Part shown: piece by piece, positions 61,525 to 64,000 of the stretch
Layout of the letters: every line of letters starts with the position of its first letter
Position numbering within the stretch: the first letter of the stretch is position 1
Assembly: GCF_030499575.1 (NCBI RefSeq)
Contig: NZ_JASTLC010000001.1
Span: forward strand, 186,001-250,000
DNA: 64,000 nt
Direction: 5' to 3'
Origin: Streptomyces sp. DG2A-72
GTDB lineage: Bacteria > Actinomycetota > Actinomycetes > Streptomycetales > Streptomycetaceae
Notes under the pieces: model-generated
Databases searched by the model: none
Seen by the model: only the letters and a program-made list of their open reading frames with translations
Told to the model about the DNA's origin: nothing
Translations under genes and position numbers: made by a program

Positions 61525-62217
61525 TCAGTGGACGATCCGGTAGCGGTGTTCGGGGCGGCCGGTGGCGCCGTAGCGCAGTTCGAGCCGGACCATGCCCTCC
61601 CGTACGAGGTAGGAGAGGTATCGCTGGGCCGTGGGGCGGGAGACGCCGGTGAGTTCGGCGGCCTCGGCCGCCGACAGGGCGTCGTGTGCGGTGCGGAGGG
61701 TCTGGTGCAGCAGGGCGAGGGTCGGCGCGGAGTGGCCCTTGGCCGGGACCCGGGGGACGACGGGCGGCCGGGCCGCGCTGAACAGGGCGTCCACATCGGC
61801 CTGATCCGTCTCGGCCACGTGGCCGAGGACGTCCATACGGTGCTGGAGTTCCCGATAGGCGGTGAGCCGCTCGGCCAGGTCGGTGGAGCGGAAGGGCTTG
61901 ACGACGTATCCCACGGCGCCCAGCTTCATGGCGATCCGTACCGAGGTGATGTCCCGGTCGGCGGTGATCATGAGGGCGTCGGGGCGGGCGCCGCCCTCGT
62001 CCCCGCTGAGCTGCCGCAGCACGTCGAGACCGCTGCCGTCCGGCAGGAAGATGTCGAGCAGCAGCAGATCCGGATGGAGCGTGCGCACCGCCTCCAGCGC
62101 CTCGGCCACCGTGGCCGCCCGGCCGACCACCTCGTAGCCCTCGACGCGGGACACGTAGTCGCAGTGGATGTGGCTCACCCGGAAGTCGTCGTCCACCACC
62201 AGGGTCCGGATCACCAT
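61525..62217 (-). CDS. CitB/DcuR-family response regulator
   Basis: 230 residues; ATG 62217 overlaps the kinase stop by 7 bp. The receiver domain has VVDDDFRVSHIHCDYVSRVE, phospho-acceptor Asp55 (LLLLDIFLPDGSG), LMITADRD and Lys in VKPFRSTDLAERL. The C-terminal helix-turn-helix is of the CitT/DcuR type (SAAEAAELTGVSRPTAQRYL, SYLVREGMVRLELRYG). It works with the overlapping CitA-like kinase, a class that usually senses citrate, fumarate or malate and turns on transporter genes. No such transporter is adjacent within the window. Confidence 0.9.
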   Translation of the reverse strand: MVIRTLVVDDDFRVSHIHCDYVSRVEGYEVVGRAATVAEALEAVRTLHPDLLLLDIFLPDGSGLDVLRQLSGDEGGARPDALMITADRDITSVRIAMKLGAVGYVVKPFRSTDLAERLTAYRELQHRMDVLGHVAETDQADVDALFSAARPPVVPRVPAKGHSAPTLALLHQTLRTAHDALSAAEAAELTGVSRPTAQRYLSYLVREGMVRLELRYGATGRPEHRYRIVH

Positions 62218-63980
62218 CGATCGCCTCCCTCGGCACCGGCCGACAGCGGCGGAGCCGTCGTGAACAGTGCGCCCTGTGGCACGGGAGCCGTGTCGGGCAA
62301 CGGGAGCGTCACGGTGAAGACCGCGCCCGCCCCCTCGCTGACCGTGATGGTGCCACCGTGCCGCTGCACCAGCCGGTGGACGAGGGCCAGCCCGAGGCCG
62401 CGCCGGGCGGTGCCTCGGTCCGGCCGGGTCGACCAGCCGTCCTCGAAGATCGCCTCGTCGGCCCCCGGCGGGATTCCCGGACCGGTGTCCGCCACCCGCA
62501 CCATCACCTCGTCGATGCCCTCGACCAGGGCAAGCCGCACCTCGCGGCCTCCCGCCGGGGGTGGCCCGACGGCAGTCGCGTCGATGGCGTTGTCCAGCAG
62601 GTTGCCGACGATGGTCAGCAGCCGCCGCAGATGCGGCGGGTCCTGGCCGAGTGCGGAATCGTCGCTGAGCACGATCCGCACCCCGCGCTCGGCGGCCACC
62701 GTGGTCTTGGCCACGATCAGCCCGACGAACAGCGGGTTGCCGATCCGCCGGCGTACGGACTCGGTCAGCGCCTGCTCGGCGCCGGCCGACTCGACGGCGA
62801 ACTCGTAGGCGGCGTCGTGGTCGCCGATGTCCAGTAGTCCGGCCACGGTGTGCATGCGGTTGGTGAACTCGTGCTGCTGGGCCCGGAGCGCGTTGGTCAG
62901 CCCGCGCACCGAGTCCAGTTCGCGCAGCAGCCCGATCAGCTCGGTGCGGTCGCGGACGGTGACCACCGCGCCCAGTTCACGGCCGCCCAGCGCCACCGGC
63001 ATCCGGTTGACGACCAGGCAGTGGTCGTCGGTCAGCACGCTGACGTCGGTGCCGGTGAGGGTGCCGTCCAGGGCGCGGCGCAGCCGTCCGTCAGGCAGTA
63101 CCTCCTCCAGCCTGCTGCCGATCGCCGTGCCGAGAGCGAGCAGGTGCCGGGCCTCGTCGTTGACCACGGTGATCCTGCCGTCGGGGTCGAAGGCGATGAC
63201 GCCTTCGCGGATGCCGTGGAGCATCGCCTCGCGGTCCTGGAGCAGCCCGGCGATCTCCTCCAGTTCCAGGCCGAAGGTCGACCGCTTCAGCCGTCTGGCC
63301 AGTAGGAAGGCGGCCGCTGAGCCGAGTGCGGTGGCGATCGCGGCGTAGAGACCGAAGGTGGGCAGCTCCCGCCACAGCTCCCCGAGCACATCGTGCTCGG
63401 GGATGCCCGCCGATACCTCGCCGACCAGCGCACCTGTGGGCCCGTACAACGGGGCCTGGCCATTGGCGGACTGCCCGGTCACGCCGTGATCGACGCCGAC
63501 GTGGGTGCGGCCGTCCCGCGCCGCGAGCGGGTCGCTGACCGGTTTGCCGATCAGCGACGGGATGGGGTGCGAGTGACGGATGCCCCGCACATCGGTGACG
63601 ACCACGTACGACGCCCCGGACGCCTTCCGGATCCGTTCGGCGACGGCCTGCACCACGTCGCCGCCACCGCCGTACTCCATGGCCTGCTGGATCTGCGGCT
63701 CGGCGGCCGTGGTCTGCGCGATGGCCAGCGCCCGTTCCTCGTAGGCGCGGTCGAGCTCGGCCCGCTGCGCGAGGGCGAACAGCACGAAGCCGATGACGCC
63801 GGTGAGCGCGAGGATGAACAGCTGATTGGCCAGGATCCGCGCGGAGAGCCTCCCGTTCCCGCCGCGGCCGATCCGGATACGCATGGGTTTCACAGGCGCC
63901 GTCGCCCCTGTCGTACGTCGTGCCGGGCGCGGCCCCTGCGCCGCACCCGTGGTGGCGTGATTGTGCCTGTCGGCGGACAT
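62211..63980 (-). CDS. CitA/DcuS-type sensor histidine kinase
   Basis: 589 residues from ATG 63980, behind GGGGGTGGG. A basic N-terminus, then helix 1 (LFILALTGVIGFVLFALAQR), an extracellular Cache domain (SYVVVTDVRGIRHSHPIPSL, IGKPVSDPLAARDGRTHVGV), helix 2 (TFGLYAAIATALGSAAAFLL), a PAS domain (VIAFDPDGRITVVNDEARHL) and the short SpoOB-like dimerisation helix with the phospho-histidine in QQHEFTNRMHTVAGLL. The ATPase domain has VGNLLDNAIDAT, VADTGPGIPPG and RRGLGLALVHRLVQRHGG. It phosphorylates the overlapping regulator. A shrunken duplicate lies at 52728-53760. Confidence 0.9.
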   Translation of the reverse strand: MSADRHNHATTGAAQGPRPARRTTGATAPVKPMRIRIGRGGNGRLSARILANQLFILALTGVIGFVLFALAQRAELDRAYEERALAIAQTTAAEPQIQQAMEYGGGGDVVQAVAERIRKASGASYVVVTDVRGIRHSHPIPSLIGKPVSDPLAARDGRTHVGVDHGVTGQSANGQAPLYGPTGALVGEVSAGIPEHDVLGELWRELPTFGLYAAIATALGSAAAFLLARRLKRSTFGLELEEIAGLLQDREAMLHGIREGVIAFDPDGRITVVNDEARHLLALGTAIGSRLEEVLPDGRLRRALDGTLTGTDVSVLTDDHCLVVNRMPVALGGRELGAVVTVRDRTELIGLLRELDSVRGLTNALRAQQHEFTNRMHTVAGLLDIGDHDAAYEFAVESAGAEQALTESVRRRIGNPLFVGLIVAKTTVAAERGVRIVLSDDSALGQDPPHLRRLLTIVGNLLDNAIDATAVGPPPAGGREVRLALVEGIDEVMVRVADTGPGIPPGADEAIFEDGWSTRPDRGTARRGLGLALVHRLVQRHGGTITVSEGAGAVFTVTLPLPDTAPVPQGALFTTAPPLSAGAEGGDRW

Positions 63981-64000
63981 GCTGCCCACCCCCGGCCGAC

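Overview
The window is very GC-rich actinobacterial DNA, almost certainly Streptomyces. The evidence is the codon usage, GTG starts, twin-arginine and lipoprotein signals, a sortase LAETG substrate and the mix of gene families. Many insertion-sequence fragments and broken genes, above all between 33 and 54 kb, suggest an accessory region such as a chromosome arm or large plasmid. I saw no tRNA, rRNA, CRISPR array, prophage or recognisable antibiotic biosynthetic cluster.

Left part (1-25.6 kb). An eroded MFS exporter is followed by a five-gene poly-gamma-glutamate-like operon (1391-8671). It encodes a tandem sensor/HAMP membrane protein without an output domain, PgsB (broken by a frameshift), PgsC, a Tat-exported NlpC/P60 peptidase and a GT39-type membrane glycosyltransferase. 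A decayed IS21 element, a BAAT-type alpha/beta hydrolase, the efeO-efeB iron-uptake pair, a secreted phosphoesterase and an FAD-linked oxidase follow. After a decayed peptidoglycan amidase comes a minus-strand ABC import operon: binding lipoprotein, two permeases, ATPase and a HAD-EEP fusion enzyme. It is transcribed away from a GntR regulator, with a clear palindrome in the shared promoter.

Middle part (25.6-34 kb). A damaged alpha/beta hydrolase gene sits behind a short leader peptide and mutually exclusive RNA stems. The same leader architecture recurs in front of an intact paralogue at 42.2 kb, and I regard this as the most interesting signal in the window. Next are a small acidic exported protein overlapping an OmpR-type two-component system, a DASS-type anion permease, a glycerate kinase and a frameshifted universal stress protein.

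Rearranged part (34-54 kb). This holds several transposases: IS5 types, ISL3, ISAs1, IS701 and IS630 remnants, one complete IS427-like element, and a group II intron remnant with a perfect 34-nt domain V. An ISL3-derived unit (37712-40910) carries a secreted lipase, is flanked by an 8-bp target duplication, and splits a small coiled-coil/winged-helix gene. A NucA/NucB-type DNase gene is split by about 6 kb containing this material. Functional-looking genes here are a TetR/double-GNAT operon ending in a truncated MFS gene, a LysR/EamA divergent pair, a SnoaL-like protein and a SAM methyltransferase.

Right part (52.7-64 kb). A shrunken, still largely open copy of a CitA/DcuS-type sensor kinase lies at 52.7-53.8 kb; its intact parent with response regulator is at 61.5-64 kb. 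Between them are a SUKH-family gene with an internal stop codon, a large membrane protein, a penicillin-binding transpeptidase, a DUF1906 secreted glycosidase-like protein, a LAETG surface protein and a frameshifted lipoprotein.
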